Positions 12,723 to 23,682 of a DNA stretch of 64,000 nt are shown in pieces (position 1 is the stretch's first letter; each line of letters opens with the position of its first letter). The DNA comes from Hygrophila difformis. Taxonomy: Eukaryota; Streptophyta; Magnoliopsida; Lamiales; Acanthaceae. Both the position numbers and the translations under genes were made by a program. Below the pieces are notes generated by a model. That model ran no database searches and had not been told where the DNA came from. It was given only the letters and a program-made list of their open reading frames with translations. The DNA lies in contig JAOANR010000002.1 of NCBI GenBank assembly GCA_030278955.1, positions 11,211,982 to 11,275,981 of the forward strand, read 5' to 3'.

Positions 12723-13252
12723 TCAATGCGGTTTAATAAATTGGATGCGGTATAAACAGCATCCCTTAAACCGCATTGAGTATGCATGAGAAATGAAGTA
12801 TTTCCTTACCCAATGAGTCATTGCAAGGACGCGAAATAACATCATCTAATGCGGTTTGTCAAGTCAATGCGGTATAAACCGCATTGGACAAACCGAATTG
12901 ATGAGATTACTTCCTCACTCAAATTTGGCTAAGGCATTTGCTTCAAAAGGAGGGTAATGCGGTTTGCCAAGGTGATTCGGTATAAACCGATTTGGCATAA
13001 AACCGCATTGGTTTGACGAGAAAAATAAACTAAGGCATGAGGGGATGGATATGCATACAAAGCGGTTTCAGGAGGCAATTCGGTTTATGGGCAATGCGGT
13101 ATAAACCGCATTGCGTAAACCGAATTGCAAAAAACCGCATTAAGGGAGAAAATAAACAACAAACACCATTTTTTTTATCATGCAATGCGGTCTTCATGGG
13201 CAATGCGGTATCATGCGGTATATACCGCATTGCCCAAACCGAATTGCATGCA
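12723..13252. repeat. Array of five concentric palindromes, word AATGCGGT
   Basis: Five units, at about 12723-12778, 12842-12904, 12956-13012, 13061-13141 and 13180-13252, spaced roughly 105-119 bp. Each has an inner palindrome built on CAATGCGGTATAAACCGC and an outer pair of arms carrying AATGCGGTTT or AATTCGGTTT and the complement. The fourth is triple-nested. A pair of same-strand half-sites follows at 13290-13316. In the minus-strand transcript the array lies about 0.9-1.4 kb downstream of the TATA box, so it would be transcribed as a chain of hairpins. Short ORFs here are by-products of the repeats. Confidence 0.85.
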
Positions 13253-14148
13253 ATTTTTGCTAAAGTCATATTTTTTGCTCACAAGTGTTCATGCGGTTTC
13301 TAAGCTGATGCGGTTTATGATAGATGGGATTGTCCACATCATTCATTTCACATCAGTGTCATCTCGCAGTCACACTTTGTGAATATTTATTGGTTAATAA
13401 CAATATACATGTACAGTGGGTAATAGCATGAATTAAACACTAAAACTACAAACATGAAATTCAAAGGTTAATCTACCTAAAACAGTCTAAAATTATAAGA
13501 ACTACTTGCATATTAAGGAAGAACCCCTATATTATCTAAGGGAGCATAAATCAAAGATCTAGAACAAGAAATATAAAATAAAGCATTAAAATCTATTTCT
13601 AACAAGCCTTAAAATTATCAAAAACCTAAGAACACTATTTGAAGCTCTAAGGCATAAAACATACTACAAACCCACTAAACATGCATTTATTGAGACATAG
13701 TAAACAAGAACAATATTTGTTGTACACAAAAATCAACATGTGCCATTAAATATTTCAAGAAATGAACATAGTGACTTGTATGCACATTCTAGGGTTTTTA
13801 GAAAGTAAAATAAATAAAAGAGCAAGAGAACTCATACCAAATTTGTGAAGCATTTTCTTGTATTTCATCAACTAAAAAGCATAAAAAGTTCAAGAACAAC
13901 CCATTATTTGGGTGTTGTCAAATTTATTTCTACACTAGAAAACTGTAAAAAATATGAAAAATAGCTATCCTAATAAATTAAAAACAACTATTTACAAACT
14001 ACATTACAACTACAACTAACAAAATATTAAACTATATTGCAAAAAATCTACTCTAAAATAACCGAAACCCACTGTTCTCTCCAAGAACAGGGAAGAAAAA
14101 TATTTAGACTGTATGCTGCTTCCCCTTTTTGAGGAAGAAAGAATCACC

Positions 14149-14156
14149 TATTTATA
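14149..14156 (-). promoter_or_regulatory. TATA box of the solo LTR
   Basis: The minus strand reads TATAAATA within CCTATAAATAGG. The LARD LTRs carry TATAAATAG at the matching place. About 100 bp upstream on the minus strand is a conserved block, + strand 14255-14275, starting GGGACCTTAAGTCCCAGG. Confidence 0.6.
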
Positions 14157-14319
14157 GGGAAGAACAAACCCTAGTCAAATGGTTTGGAGTGTTACGGTGG
14201 GAAGGGGCGGGTGTTGAAGTCAACAGGGAAAAGACAAGATTTGTTTTGTTCTTCGGGACCTTAAGTCCCAGGACTTTTCAATTCTGCAGCGCGGGCCCCA
14301 CACCACTATTATTGCATTT

Positions 14320-14849
14320 AAAAATCAATGCGGTCTGAATCAATGCAGTTTCTCAATATCAATTCAGTATACCGCAATACCCATTAATACCGAATCACCC
14401 CATTCCCTTTCTTCTCTTTCAATTCGGTTTAAACTCTATTTCGCATCGCTTCATTTCGCATTGCACCTCTTAGACCATCTCCACCCGAACGGCAAAACGC
14501 AAAATGGAGTAGAGAATTTGCTCCAACCGAGCTTCAAAACCCAACGCAAAATGGTGGAAACGCAAAAAGAAACGCATATATGCGTTGTTACTATTCACAA
14601 CTGCAAAATTGTGTAAAGGGGGGATTTAGTATTTTTGGTTGGAGAAAGAGAGAATATTACATGGAATATTCTTTTGAGTTTGAGTTTAGTGCTTTCGGTT
14701 GGAGATGAAATACTGTTTGATATGACATTTACTGCATTTTTGGTTTGAGTTTAGTGCATTTTTGATATGACATTTAGTGTTTTCGGTTAGAGATGGCCTT
14801 ATACGGCATCACCATTTATTTTCTCTCCAAGAATACCGCATCACTCCTC

Positions 14850-14880
<31 letters not shown>

Positions 14881-15010
14881 CCGCGTCACTTATCCCCAAT
14901 TTCTATTTCGCATCATCTCTTATTTTGTATCTCTACAGACCGCATCACTCTTAAATATTTTTAACCGCATCATTTTTTTTCTTTCTTTTCTTCCCATAAA
15001 ACCACATCAT
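14320..15010. repeat. Upstream half-site clusters of the solo LTR
   Basis: Upstream of the TATA box on the minus strand the word of the leader array returns. A degenerate palindromic group lies at 14325-14400 (CAATGCGGTC, CAATGCAGTT, ATACCGCAAT, ATACCGAATC). A looser set lies at 14806-15010 with the half-site CCGCATCA or a close variant about seven times, all in one orientation. The bases in between are AT- or T-rich. Confidence 0.65.
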
Positions 15011-15059
15011 CTCATGCTTTTTTATCCAAAAACTTATTTTTGTCTTCACTCTTTTTATG

Positions 15060-15560
15060 TCTCTCAATTTCTAGCATTCACCGGTGATGGGGATGGCAGG
15101 CGGTGGTGTTGCCGGAATTTTGGTGGTGACCGGAACGGGGGCGGCGGCGGCGATCTGAGGACGACTGAAGGGGGGCGCTCCGGTGGTGGCGTTGGCTGTC
15201 GGAAATGGGGGAGATGAGCGGCGGTGGTGGCAGTGCTCGGAGGATTGTTGAGTGACGGGTGACGAAGGGAGATTGATGGTCGGAGGAAGGTGGCTGCGGT
15301 GGTGCGGAACTTCGGTGGCGCAGGGGCTGTCGGGGTTTGGTGGCTGCTGGCGGAGGATGCGGGAGACAAGGGCGGCAATCCGGTGACGCAGGAGAATGGT
15401 GATGATGGAAGTGCAGGAGAATGGTGATGATGGAAGAGGAGATGGTCAGCGGCTGGAGAGGAGTGGAGTGCGGGAGTCCGGCGGTGGTAGCTGGAATCGG
15501 TGGCCGGTGGCTCGGAGGCTGCTGCCGTTACCGATTTTGCAATTGGGGAAGACAGTCACG
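15060..15560. other. G-rich low-complexity block of the solo LTR
   Basis: A GGT/GGC-rich stretch with no credible gene. The LARD LTRs carry a comparable block at the same relative place (48900-49400 and 57480-57980), so it is a regular part of this LTR type. Pro-rich frames on the minus strand differ in sequence between the solo LTR and the LARD and are best read as composition. Confidence 0.55.
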
Positions 15561-16813
15561 TGGCTCACGTGACTTGTTGCAATTTTATTTTGGGAATGAA
15601 CACCTGCGGGTCCCACCTGCATTGTAATAATGATTAATTCTTTTTTTTAAATATAGCAAAATAAAGGTAAAATAAAATATAAATATAAATAAATATATTT
15701 ATTCTAATTGATTATTTTGCTTGTGTTCTATTTAATGGACCCATGTTCCACCGAATAGATACCACCAAACCATAATTCTCAAATTACATCAAGAAAGGGA
15801 TTTTTAATATTTTTATCATGTTTTTGGATTTTTTAACACAAATTTAATAAAATAACAATATTTTTGTGTTTTTCAATACCAACTTATTATTTATACAAAC
15901 TTATAGATATCTGTCAAATTCAACTTCTTTCTTATTTAAATAAGACCGGAATGCGATCAAATGCCCATGTTTAGACACGGAAATAGATTGAAAATAATGG
16001 TCAATTCTGGCCATTATCAGTGAACAATGTAAATACGCGTTGTGCCCACAACTCGTACACAACCAAAAACAGATAACAAAGCTAGAACAGAATGCAGAAT
16101 AAACAAACAACACAAATATTTGTTTACCCAGTTCGGATCATCCGATCCTACATCTTGGGGATCCCAATCCATGCATATTTCACTATCAACTAAGGCAAAC
16201 AGGAAAAACCATTTGTTTACAATAGAAAGCCCTTCAACCCTTCCACAATAGGACTCCCTTTTGTCACCTAGACCAACTCCAGGTAGGAACAGAGTATAGT
16301 GCCTATACCAGTCACTAAACCTGCTGAAATCACCCTTTAATCCTAATGCTAGGCTAAGCAAGCTTCTACTCTTGTGATAGCTATTCCCCAAGTTAAGTTC
16401 AATCACACAAAAACCCAACTAAAATAGCTCTAAGCACTTCTAAAAGATATATCTTGCAAAGTGAAGAAATAGTAGCTAAACTCTAACAACTATCTCTACC
16501 AAGAACATAAAAATAGCTTAATAGAGATAGACATGAAGAACCTCAATTTCTTCCTTCAATCCGCAGCCCTCAAATTCTCTCGATGTATTCTCTGTAATGC
16601 TTCAATGTTTCAGCCTCCAAGGTATGAGAATGTTACCTTAAAAATGCGGAGGGCTCGGATATCTAGGCCCATGGGCTGGGGAATAGCCCTTGACAGCTGT
16701 AACCCCACCAGCTTTTATCTTTTCTGCTCCAGGAGTCAGGTCATGAATTGGTTGTGTTCACATCCCTCGCACAACGATCATCTGCACAAGAGTATTAAGC
16801 ACAAAAACCCACA

Positions 16814-16826
16814 ATCTCCCCCTTTG
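16814..16826 (-). promoter_or_regulatory. Polypurine tract of the Sirevirus
   Basis: The minus strand reads CAAAGGGGGAGAT directly before the LTR start TGTGGG. An A/G-rich AGGGGGAGA tract abutting the LTR is typical of Sireviruses. Confidence 0.8.
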
Positions 16827-17188
16827 TGGGATGATCGTTCAAAACAATACATGGGATGTAGAACCAACAATTACAGCCAAGAAAATCATGAATACAGGGA
16901 ATCATAATCATGCAATCAATAACAAAGCAAATCCACATATTCCAATACCCCCAGCCATCATACAACTCTATGTCCCAATCGATCAAAACAAAATCAAAGC
17001 AACAAGCAAAACAGGTCTGTCCAGCAGACAACAAATCCATCCAACAGTCAAGTTAACAGGCAACAAAACATTAAAGACAAGTAACAACAGTTTAAAGCTT
17101 GCAACAGTTCAAAATAGTTGTGTCCAGAAAGTCAGCACAACCTGCATCCAGCATCAGCCATCCCGTGATACTGCCCCTTTTTGAAGGA
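16827..17188 (-). other. 3' untranslated region of the Sirevirus
   Basis: Between the end of the env-like ORF and the polypurine tract. It is A/C-rich on the + strand with no coding signal. A second G-rich stretch (GCCCCTTTTT on the minus strand near 17175) is too degenerate to call a second polypurine tract. Confidence 0.6.
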
Positions 17189-18753
17189 TCAATCAGATTC
17201 AGTCTCCGCAGAAACAGTTTGAGGATTAGCTTCATCAAAGGATCTAGAAAATAGAAAACTCAGCCAATGAAGTCTTCTTTTGAGGCTAAGCATGTCTTGG
17301 CTCATAGAATTCAGCTTTAGACTGATTGCATTCATCTCTTCCTTCATATGTTGCACCATTTCATCACCAGCATTGGGAGGTCCAAACTTGAAATCATTGT
17401 GAAAGGTAGACAAGTTTGAAGTAGGCTTATGCTTTTTAATCTTAATAGATGGCTCCCCCTGCAAAGCAGTTATGCCCTGTTTCTCACAAAACAAAGAAAT
17501 TAATCCAGGAAATGACAATAAGGTATTCTTGTCAATCTTGGAACTAGCAAATTCCACTATCTTCTCCAGAACAATCCATCCATAATTGACAATCTCAGGG
17601 CAGGGTTCAATGGAGTACAACCACTTTCCCATAACAGTGCTAAGTTGAGAGTTGTTCGATGTAGAAAACACATTAGCAGCATAGAATTTGAATAAGCACG
17701 AGTACTTCATAGTCAATTCAGAGGGAATCACACCTGTTCTACCAAAGGATATCTTCTTCATATTAGATATCTCAAATGAAATCCTATCCAAAGGCTCATT
17801 CAGTAAATCAAATAGATCAGAAATTTCCTCAAACAGTAGTAGTGTCAACAACTCATTCACAACATTGGGTGAGAAAAAAGCAACTTTCCTCTCACAAAAA
17901 CTTTGCAGAACCAGGGGGGTGCAGGGTCAAGCAAATCAGGCCTCGCATTGGCATAAAATTCATGAACTAAAACAGGATTATACCACTTAAATTTAGATGA
18001 CGAAAAGCTGAGATGCTTGTTATGTAAATAGTCAAGATACCCGACATCTCTACGAAGAGAATGAGTGAACCTTCCTTCTTCAATAAATCCCCTTTCCTTC
18101 AGTTTGGACTCTTCAAAGTTCTTGGCATTTTTAGTGAAAAATTTCTCTGAAAAAGTATCCGATTCTTTCAATTGAGTAATCTCCTTTGGCTTAGACTTCG
18201 TACGCTTTTTACTTTTCCTGGTTAGCTTGCTAGTAGGGTCTGCTGCCGATGCCTTTCTCTTAGGTGCCCTAGACCTTAAAATCCTCAAACTCTCGGCTAA
18301 GGTAGCAGTTTCTTCATCAATTTCGGCCTGTTTCATTGGAAACTCTCGAGGTTGTTGTGGTTCCGAAGTACCAACATCGACAGGGTCACTAAAAGGTACC
18401 TTGGTGGGGGTTCTTCCTTCAACATTCTGGGGAGAAGATTCTTGAGGTTCAGACCCACCATTTCCACTAACATTCGCTTCCTCATCAGCAACTTGGCCTG
18501 GGACATTTAAATCAGGGACTTCGGCAGCAATATCATCTCCCTTCGACTGAGCAGTATCACTTTCTTTATCTTGCTCGACCATAAACTCATCAGTGGCTCT
18601 ATCAATCGATTTTCGAGCATCTTGAAAGTTCTCAGGCCTAGAAACCTCATTTTGCGGAGGCCTATACTCCGAATCATCAACAACAAGTGGAAGGGAATCA
18701 ACTGGGTCGCCGGGAATGTCAACTTGAGGATTATAGTGAGATGAAGACGCCAT
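17189..18753 (-). pseudogene. env-like / putative plant transposon protein ORF of the Sirevirus
   Basis: An ORF of about 520 codons downstream of pol, starting MASSSHYNPQVD at 18753. It is broken once, by a frameshift in the homopolymer at 17873-17878, where the frame from 18753 ends and the frame reaching 17189 takes over. The N-terminal part is acidic and low in complexity, followed by a basic cluster (RAPKRKASA, KLTRKSKKRTKSKPKE) that looks like a nuclear localisation signal. The C-terminal half (FYANARPDLL, FVRGKLL, FCEKQGITALQGEP) resembles the putative plant transposon protein domain found with Sirevirus elements. A possible coiled coil lies near the end. I see no convincing signal peptide or membrane segment, so 'env' is only positional. 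The role is unknown. Confidence 0.7.
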
Positions 18754-19121
18754 TTCGCACGGTCACAAATGGAAATTTTTGAGAGAAAAACTGATTTCTA
18801 GAGAGTAAATTTTTCGAATGAGCAAAGGCAAGTAGAGAAAACTGAAGATGGGAAATGCAGGGACGATTTCAAAAAGGAGATGGGACAACTGCAAAAAGCC
18901 TGCCGGTCATCAAGTGTCTGCAACCGGTGGTAACCGCCACGTGCCCACTACTCCCCCTAACTCCTTCAATCTCTAATTCCTTTATCCGATCAACTCCCTT
19001 CCTTCCAGGTAAGTGGGCCATTTGTTAAGTAAAAACAAAGAAGGCCAGGCCCACCACCGAATCTCCTCAATCCAGAACACATAGGCCCAAGCCTCTTCTC
19101 AACTCTTCAAATCTGCTTGAG
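18754..19121 (-). other. pol 3' end and pol-env spacer of the Sirevirus
   Basis: The minus strand from 19121 carries the last codons of copia pol, with a Leu/Arg/Gly-rich tail ending at a TGA at 19067-19069. They belong to the RNase H piece at 27133, with a frame change near the junction. 19117-19121 (TTGAG on the + strand) is the left target copy of element C. The remaining 310 bp to the env-like start are non-coding. Confidence 0.75.
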
Positions 19122-22100
19122 TGTAATACCCCAGATTTTTATCAACGTCCAAAGGAATAAAATTTATTCCGATCAATGTCGAAATATCTCCGAGAAGAAG
19201 AAAATAATTTATCACAATAAAAAATTATTGCTCGGAAATGAAACGCCGATAGATTCAAATTCAAAATGGAATAAAAGAGGGAAAGGAAGCCCGAAGACAT
19301 TCCATGAATTGAGTCAAAATAATTGGAATTAAATTCAAGAAGGAAAAGAATTTTAATTCCAAGAACTCGTGAAGTCGAAAGAAATTTAATTACACAAGTT
19401 ATTGCACGGGAGTCAAAAGACGACGAATTGGAAGCCGACGAACCCGAGACCGACGAACTTAAGATTTCAAACATGAAATTCATTTGAGTCGAGATAAATT
19501 TAAGATAAGAATTTATGATCCGAGAATGACCCGAAAAATCAAGCCCGAAAACGTAGGAGGACAGAAGTCCGAAAGAGAGGAGAAAAGGCCCGACGGGATC
19601 GCACGGCCCAGTCCGGACGCACGGCCCAGACCAGGCCGCGCGCCCTCCGGGCGGTTTTTGGCTAAAAACCGCCCCAACCCCCGCGCCACCAAGACAGCAG
19701 CTGCCATTCGCGCGATTTCGGGGATTTCTTGCCATATTTCGACCCCCGACTTTGGAAACCCAATCCCAGTCGAAGGAAGGAGTATATGGACGGATTTTGA
19801 GGTCTTGGAACTCATAATTTCGTCCAAAGTAACCCTAGCAGCCCCCTCTCCTCTCCATTCTCTCCAAACTTCTTCCGAAATCTGAAAACACAAGTTCTTC
19901 ACTTTCCGACGACTCTCCGATTACTTTCCGGCGACGAAAATCGACGTAGGAGGCGTGGAGAACAACATCCTTAGTATTCCAGATTGTGAGGAAACCGACT
20001 TGAGGAGATTCGTTCGTGACATCCCGTGGATTCCGGACGACCCCGTGACCTCCTAGACATCATCCCCACTGTAAGTTAATGCTTACTTGGTTTTGGGTGA
20101 CGTAAAATGTAACCAAACATAGAGATTTAGTAACTCTAAAATCTGTCAACACGAAAAACCCCCGGCGCAGCGATTGTGTGCGAATTTTTCGAACCCTTAA
20201 AACTGCTCAAACGGAAAAACTTAAAACATGAAAAATGCTCCTAAGACATAGATCTAGTTCGTGTAAAATTTTCATAATTTTTCATTGAGGTTTGATATCT
20301 GAAAACGGCCGAGAAAGAACCTGCCTTGAGAGTCGAACGTGAAACGGTGGCAGATTTGAAATCGGACCAAAACCCCTATTTCGAGAGTTCAAACCCAAAA
20401 ACTCAAAACTAGACTTTTAATCCTAACACATAAATCTAGGTTGTGTAAAAATTTCAGACATTTTCGTTAACGTTTGCTATTTTAAATCGCATCGAAAAGA
20501 AACTGTTTTGACAAAACGTGTTGAAATCTGCCTATGAACATGTTCGAACTTAGTGAATTTATTTCTATATTTTCTAGTCCGATTTGATCTTTACAATCTA
20601 AATGGAAGTTGTAAATAATCATGTCTAGTATATGTGGTTAAAATTTCAGAATTTTTGAAGTCCATTTGATATGTTAAAACGTCGAAATTTTGAACTGTGT
20701 CATACCTGAGTTCGGACAGATTTCTGATTGCAGAGTAAAATCGATTTTTGACATGTTTCCTCAACTTATTTCGAAAAAGTTAAAACATGAAAGTTGTTCG
20801 TTAGGGTGTTTTGCATAAAGTGTGAAGATTTCAGATTTTTCGGACTTAAACCGAATTTTTAAATTGAAAAGGCGCAAACTGTGACGCCAAGATACTTTTA
20901 AATCGAAGGATTTTGAAATTTTGAAACGAACGATCAAAGATTTGAAATACGATACATCTATACTTTTGAAAAACCCCGATACATTAAATCTAAATGATAC
21001 ATGAGATACTTGGTGGAGGGTGAGTGCTCTGCAGGGTGCCCCTCTAGCCTTTCTCTTCGGGCCTGTAATGGACGAGAGAAATTAGATGAGATATTACGCC
21101 AATCGGCGGGAGATACATGGCCTACTCTCTCGGGTTTGTCCGTATGGATTTCCCGAGGCTCCGGAGTGTTACTGGGTATGGCAGATACGGCTGCTGGCCG
21201 CCGGATCACCGGCTAAATGAGATACTTACGAAACGGCTGCTGGCCGCCGGATCACCGGCTAAACGAGATACTTATGAAACGGCTGCGGCCGCCGGATCAC
21301 CGGCTATACAAGATACTTACGACACGGCTGCGGCCGCCGGATCACCGGCTAAACGAGATACTTATGAAACGGCTGCGGCCGCCGGATCACCGGCTATACA
21401 AGATACTTATGACACGGCTGCGGCCGCCGGATCACCGGCTATACAAAATATTAAGGAATGGTTACGTAACGGGGAATTAAAAGATTTAATATTTTTAAGT
21501 ATTTATTTAATTATGCACGTTCTTAAATTACGCCTTTAAATTATGTCCTTAAATTTTCATATCTTATGAAATTATTATTATGGAGTAATGCATGTTCAAA
21601 TATACAATTAAATTATTTACTTTAAAATTTGTAAATGGAATATCCTTGTATGCATGCCTAGGAGAAAAATTTAATTATTTAATTAAACCCCTTTTTCATG
21701 TGTGTTAAATTATGAACGTGTGGAAATCCTTGTCTTCTAAATTATGTAATTAAATTTCTATTAGTAGATGAATTAAATTTTAAATCATGTCTCTTATGCA
21801 TATGTTTTCCTTAAATTTAATTAAAGATTTTGAAACCCCTTGATCATAGTAGGTGTTAACTTACTCAGCACGTTTTGCTGACCCAAACCATTTTTCCCCT
21901 TTTTCTTTCAGAGTATGTGGATTATGCATCATCATATGCATACATGGGAACAATTGGGGGAAAACTCTGTATTTTAAATTCCTGTATTTAGTTACGACTT
22001 GCATGAACGGGCTTGTTTAACCCGTGTTTTGGCCATGTCGGCCCATATTTAAATTTCCGCTGCATTACAATTATATATATGTAAATATTACATTCCGCTG

Positions 22101-22269
22101 CAACTTTGATATTATGATTTTAAATTATATTACAATGGGCTGTTTGAATGCTTTAAATTCTGAAAAACCATAGCCTTGCATCTCTTTAGCAAGCTCGGAG
22201 AAACCGTGTCTTGTTAGGGAGGTGTGGCAGTGACATCCCGGCCTGGGTTATCAAATCCGGGGTGTTACA
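19122..22269 (+). repeat. 5' LTR of element C
   Basis: It starts TGTAATACCCCAGATTT and ends GGGGTGTTACA. Its middle holds six tandem units of 45-46 bp (21188-21450), each with CGGCTGC, GGCCGCCGG and ATCACCGGCT. The 3' LTR has five. The GC-rich repeats contain the small palindrome GCCGGATCACCGGC. A conserved block, CTCTGCAGGGTGCCCCTCTA at about 21027, is shared with the LTRs of A and B. Open frames across the repeats occur in two phases and are not genes. Confidence 0.92.
21188..21450 (+). repeat. Tandem 45-46-bp repeats, six units
   Basis: Unit starts at 21188, 21234, 21280, 21325, 21370 and 21415. Alternate units differ in a short segment (AAACGAGATACTTATGAAA against TATACAAGATACTTACGAC). 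The matching array in the 3' LTR (26096-26313) has five units. Element B has a related array of three 44-bp units in each LTR (30341-30460 and 62090-62208). Confidence 0.9.
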
Positions 22270-22272
22270 AAG

Positions 22273-22284
22273 TGGTATCAGAGC
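22273..22284 (+). promoter_or_regulatory. tRNA-Met primer binding site of element C
   Basis: TGGTATCAGAGC, perfect, three bases after the LTR end at 22269. Confidence 0.93.
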
Positions 22285-23091
22285 CCGGAAGTATTTTTTT
22301 TTAAATCATTATTATTATTTTTGGCCAATATAAAGGCCCAAGGATTTTTAAACAAATATTAATATTATTTTTAAATCTTTAAGTACCATTATTATTATTT
22401 TTAAATTTTAAGTTTCATTTCCATGGAACAAAATATATTTTAAACCCATGGAAAATATTTACGTATGCATAGAAATTTTTCCAACAAGTTTTTAAAGTCA
22501 CGAAAATATTTTTCGGGGATGGGGCAGCATTGTATAAAGCATACATGTATTCGCATACATACCCGCCTGAACATTGCGCTAACTCTTACATGTGTTAAGT
22601 AACAGTCCCATTTTAAAACTTGACATGACATCAACTTAGAAGCTAACTAGATACTAACCTGGCCTTAGTTTTAGATCTCAATCATCCTTGCTTAGCGTGC
22701 CCATATCAAATCTCGGCCTTTGGCATTCATGTCCTTGTGCCGAAAATTTTCTTTTGTCAAGAAATAAAAAAAATTCAAGTTTTAATTACTTGAAATATTC
22801 CTAATGCCCCAAATATCTTGTTGTGGGCTCCAACGATCGAATCAAATATTAAAATACAAGTATTTATATGCTTTTAAAATATCAAAACAACCAAACCAAT
22901 TTGTAAAACCTGGTTTTCATTAAACCCAAATTTAAAAAAAAAAAAAAAAAAATTAAAATCTAAACACCGCATACTTTTATAAATAACTTGAAACGCTACA
23001 TTATAATACACCCTAAACAACTCCTACTAACATCATTTAATTTAATTCCGCAAAACTATTAAATCATTTAATCCATGTGCATTGTGATAGA
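22285..23091 (+). other. Leader of element C
   Basis: An AT-rich untranslated leader. The pre-gag coiled-coil ORF found here in A and B is not recognisable. An A-run lies at 22932-22952. The final bases before gag (GTGATAGAATGGCACC) resemble the gag start context of Z and A. Confidence 0.6.
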
Positions 23092-23682
23092 ATGGCACCA
23101 AGAGGAACACCTAGCAATCCACCCATCCCACCCAACACCAACGAAGAGCGACAACCCAACGTACCCGTACAAGATGTTAGTGCACCCAATCAAGGAGGGG
23201 AAGTAGCCTCCATGCCTAAGAACTTAAGTGACCGATTAAGAACTATAGAGGAAGCTGTGGTTGCCTTGGGGAATGCACTAATCAACCAAGGGCAAGGCAA
23301 GAGGAAACGAGACCACAGAACCGATAACTACTTAGGAAGGAACCATATTCGGGGAGGCCCGAATAGACCATCTCAAGGCAACGGTGGAAGAAACAGAGGG
23401 ATGGTTTACAACCATGGTGACTATACGCCACCATGCCCAAAATGTGGTAACCCACATTATGCGAGAGGATGCCCTAAGCCCGGAGCATGCTTCCGATGTG
23501 GTCGACATGGTCACCGGCTGAGTGACTGTCGGACACGGATAGAGAACATCAACAAGAGAGAGGATGTGACTACTCGTCCTAAGCAACCTCAGAACCCAGA
23601 CGATCGAAATGGCAAAAACCAAGGGCATCGATCCCCTCAGAAACAAGACCAAAATCCGAACCTTCTGGAGAATAATATGTAG
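23092..23682 (+). CDS. gag: Mini-gag of element C (capsid core missing)
   Basis: An open frame of 196 codons, start taken at ATG 23092 because MAPRGTPS matches the gag starts of B, A and Z; an in-frame ATG lies 15 bases upstream. The N-terminal 65 residues (to NALINQGQ) match ordinary gag. The capsid core is missing, and the frame continues directly into the basic linker and two intact zinc knuckles, CX2CX3HX4C (CPKCGNPHYARGC) and CX2CX4HX4C (CFRCGRHGHRLSDC). It ends after a Gln/Asn-rich tail, with the pol 3' end motif (GTTATGGGGACATAAC) just downstream. Without a capsid it should not build particles. The zinc knuckles could still bind RNA. Whether it is translated is unknown. Confidence 0.75.
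   Translation: MAPRGTPSNPPIPPNTNEERQPNVPVQDVSAPNQGGEVASMPKNLSDRLRTIEEAVVALGNALINQGQGKRKRDHRTDNYLGRNHIRGGPNRPSQGNGGRNRGMVYNHGDYTPPCPKCGNPHYARGCPKPGACFRCGRHGHRLSDCRTRIENINKREDVTTRPKQPQNPDDRNGKNQGHRSPQKQDQNPNLLENNM

Larger units (their letters stand above)
10328..16019 (-). mobile_element. Solo LTR of a LARD-type element (5.7 kb)
   Basis: It begins TGAAACTTTTGACAATTTCC and ends GGTCAATTCTGGCCATTATCA, the same ends as the two LTRs of the LARD at 44260-58542, with almost the same length (5,692 against 5,702 and 5,707 bp). It is flanked by ATGAA (10323-10327) and GTGAA (16020-16024), a target duplication with one change. No interior or second LTR accompanies it, so it is a solo LTR left by recombination. 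Homology to the LARD LTRs is clear at both ends and around the TATA region (14050-14275) but is lost at the palindrome arrays. Transcription direction, from the TATA box and the related element, is minus. Confidence 0.85.
10307..16813 (-). repeat. 3' LTR of the Sirevirus, split by a solo LTR
   Basis: On the minus strand it starts TGTGGGTTTTTGTGC at 16813, runs to 16020, and its last 20 bases are 10327-10307, ending GACCTGTCA. Without the insertion it is about 0.8 kb with TG...CA ends. The block near 16110-16160 (CAGTTCGGATCATCCGATCC on the + strand) looks like Sirevirus LTR sequence. The other LTR is outside the window, so the right end could not be compared. Confidence 0.75.

Noticed and set aside
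12723..13252. Repeats spaced like a CRISPR array
   Set aside because: The units are concentric palindromes of varying length, inside a plant LTR, with no cas genes and no constant direct repeat.
13037..13382. Several 80-90-codon ORFs on both strands of the palindrome region
   Set aside because: Palindromes give mirror-image frames on both strands; no conservation in the related LTR.
16533..17184. Plus-strand ORFs of 117-124 codons
   Set aside because: They overlap the Sirevirus LTR and 3' UTR on the opposite strand and show no domain.
19142..19735. Minus-strand ORF of 197 codons in the LTR of C (also near 24054)
   Set aside because: It lies in LTR sequence antisense to the element, is cut differently by small indels in the two LTRs and has no domain.
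21117..21539. ORFs of 140 and 87 codons over the tandem repeats (also 26025-26402)
   Set aside because: Open in two frames because the unit lacks stops; unit number differs between the two LTRs and there is no sign of coding constraint.
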